Part shown: positions 5,513 through 5,588 of the stretch, one piece after another
Numbering within the stretch: position 1 is the first letter of the stretch
Layout: each line of letters starts with the position of its first letter
DNA from: Chloroflexota bacterium
GTDB taxonomy: Bacteria; Chloroflexota; Limnocylindria; Limnocylindrales; CSP1-4
Direction of reading: 5' to 3'
Assembly: GCA_021777365.1 (NCBI GenBank)
Contig: JAJYDP010000361.1
Location: forward strand, 1 to 5,588
DNA: 5,588 nt
Translations under genes and position numbers: made by a program
The notes under the pieces: generated by a model
What the model was told of the DNA's origin: nothing
Seen by the model: only the letters and a program-made list of their open reading frames with translations
The model's database searches: none

Positions 5513-5555
5513 GGAGGGCCCGTCCCGCCGACCGTTTGCCGCGACGCGGCCCTCC
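5513..5555. repeat. 8-bp inverted repeat upstream of the CoA-transferase gene
   Basis: GGAGGGCC (5513-5520) is complementary to GGCCCTCC (5548-5555) with a 27-nt spacer. It lies 50-105 bp upstream of the CoA-transferase promoter candidate, in the last 139 bp of the window, where I see no gene. It could be an operator or belong to a gene beyond the right edge. Chance is not excluded. Confidence 0.3.
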
Positions 5556-5588
5556 CGGGCGGGCGCTGGTGCGCTCCAGGGAGCGGCT

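Noticed and set aside
1..5588. CRISPR array, insertion sequence, tRNA, rRNA or phage defence system
   Set aside because: I found no regularly spaced direct repeats, transposase motifs, terminal repeats, tRNA-like sequence or defence-gene domains on either strand. All large frames are accounted for by five ordinary cellular gene families.

Overview
The window is a GC-rich bacterial chromosome segment (roughly 70% G+C by eye, with G or C at nearly every third codon position). It carries five protein-coding genes and no RNA genes, mobile elements or CRISPR arrays that I can see. The mix of genes (Lhr-type helicase, ATP-binding universal stress protein, LonC-like protease, acetate/4-hydroxybutyrate-type CoA-transferase), together with two genes whose starts look leaderless, fits a GC-rich lineage such as Chloroflexota, Actinomycetota or Deinococcota. 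This is inference: no marker gene fixes the phylum.

Layout. On the minus strand at the left edge is the 5' part of an Lhr-family helicase (1-356, running off the window). Upstream of it on the same strand are a universal stress protein (417-872) and a stand-alone receiver-domain response regulator (1055-1432). A 180-bp divergent region (1433-1612) holds a perfect 13-bp inverted repeat with a 9-nt spacer, plus a smaller palindrome. It separates the response regulator from a large plus-strand gene (1613-4069) for a Lon-type protease of the AAA_32/Lon_C architecture. That protein keeps its Ser-Lys catalytic dyad but has lost key residues of its nucleotide-binding motifs. After a 108-bp convergent gap with two short GC hairpins comes a minus-strand acetyl-CoA hydrolase/transferase-family CoA-transferase (4178-5449). 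The last 139 bp contain only its promoter region and one inverted repeat.

How the genes may work together. The receiver protein and the stress protein lie in the same direction, and the Lon-like protease is divergent from the receiver gene, so the three share a control region typical of stress or starvation responses. The CoA-transferase is a separate convergent unit in acyl-CoA metabolism. No undescribed multi-gene system is evident. The points most worth a second look are the degenerate ATPase half of the protease, the inverted repeat in the divergent control region, and the leaderless-looking starts of the helicase and CoA-transferase genes.
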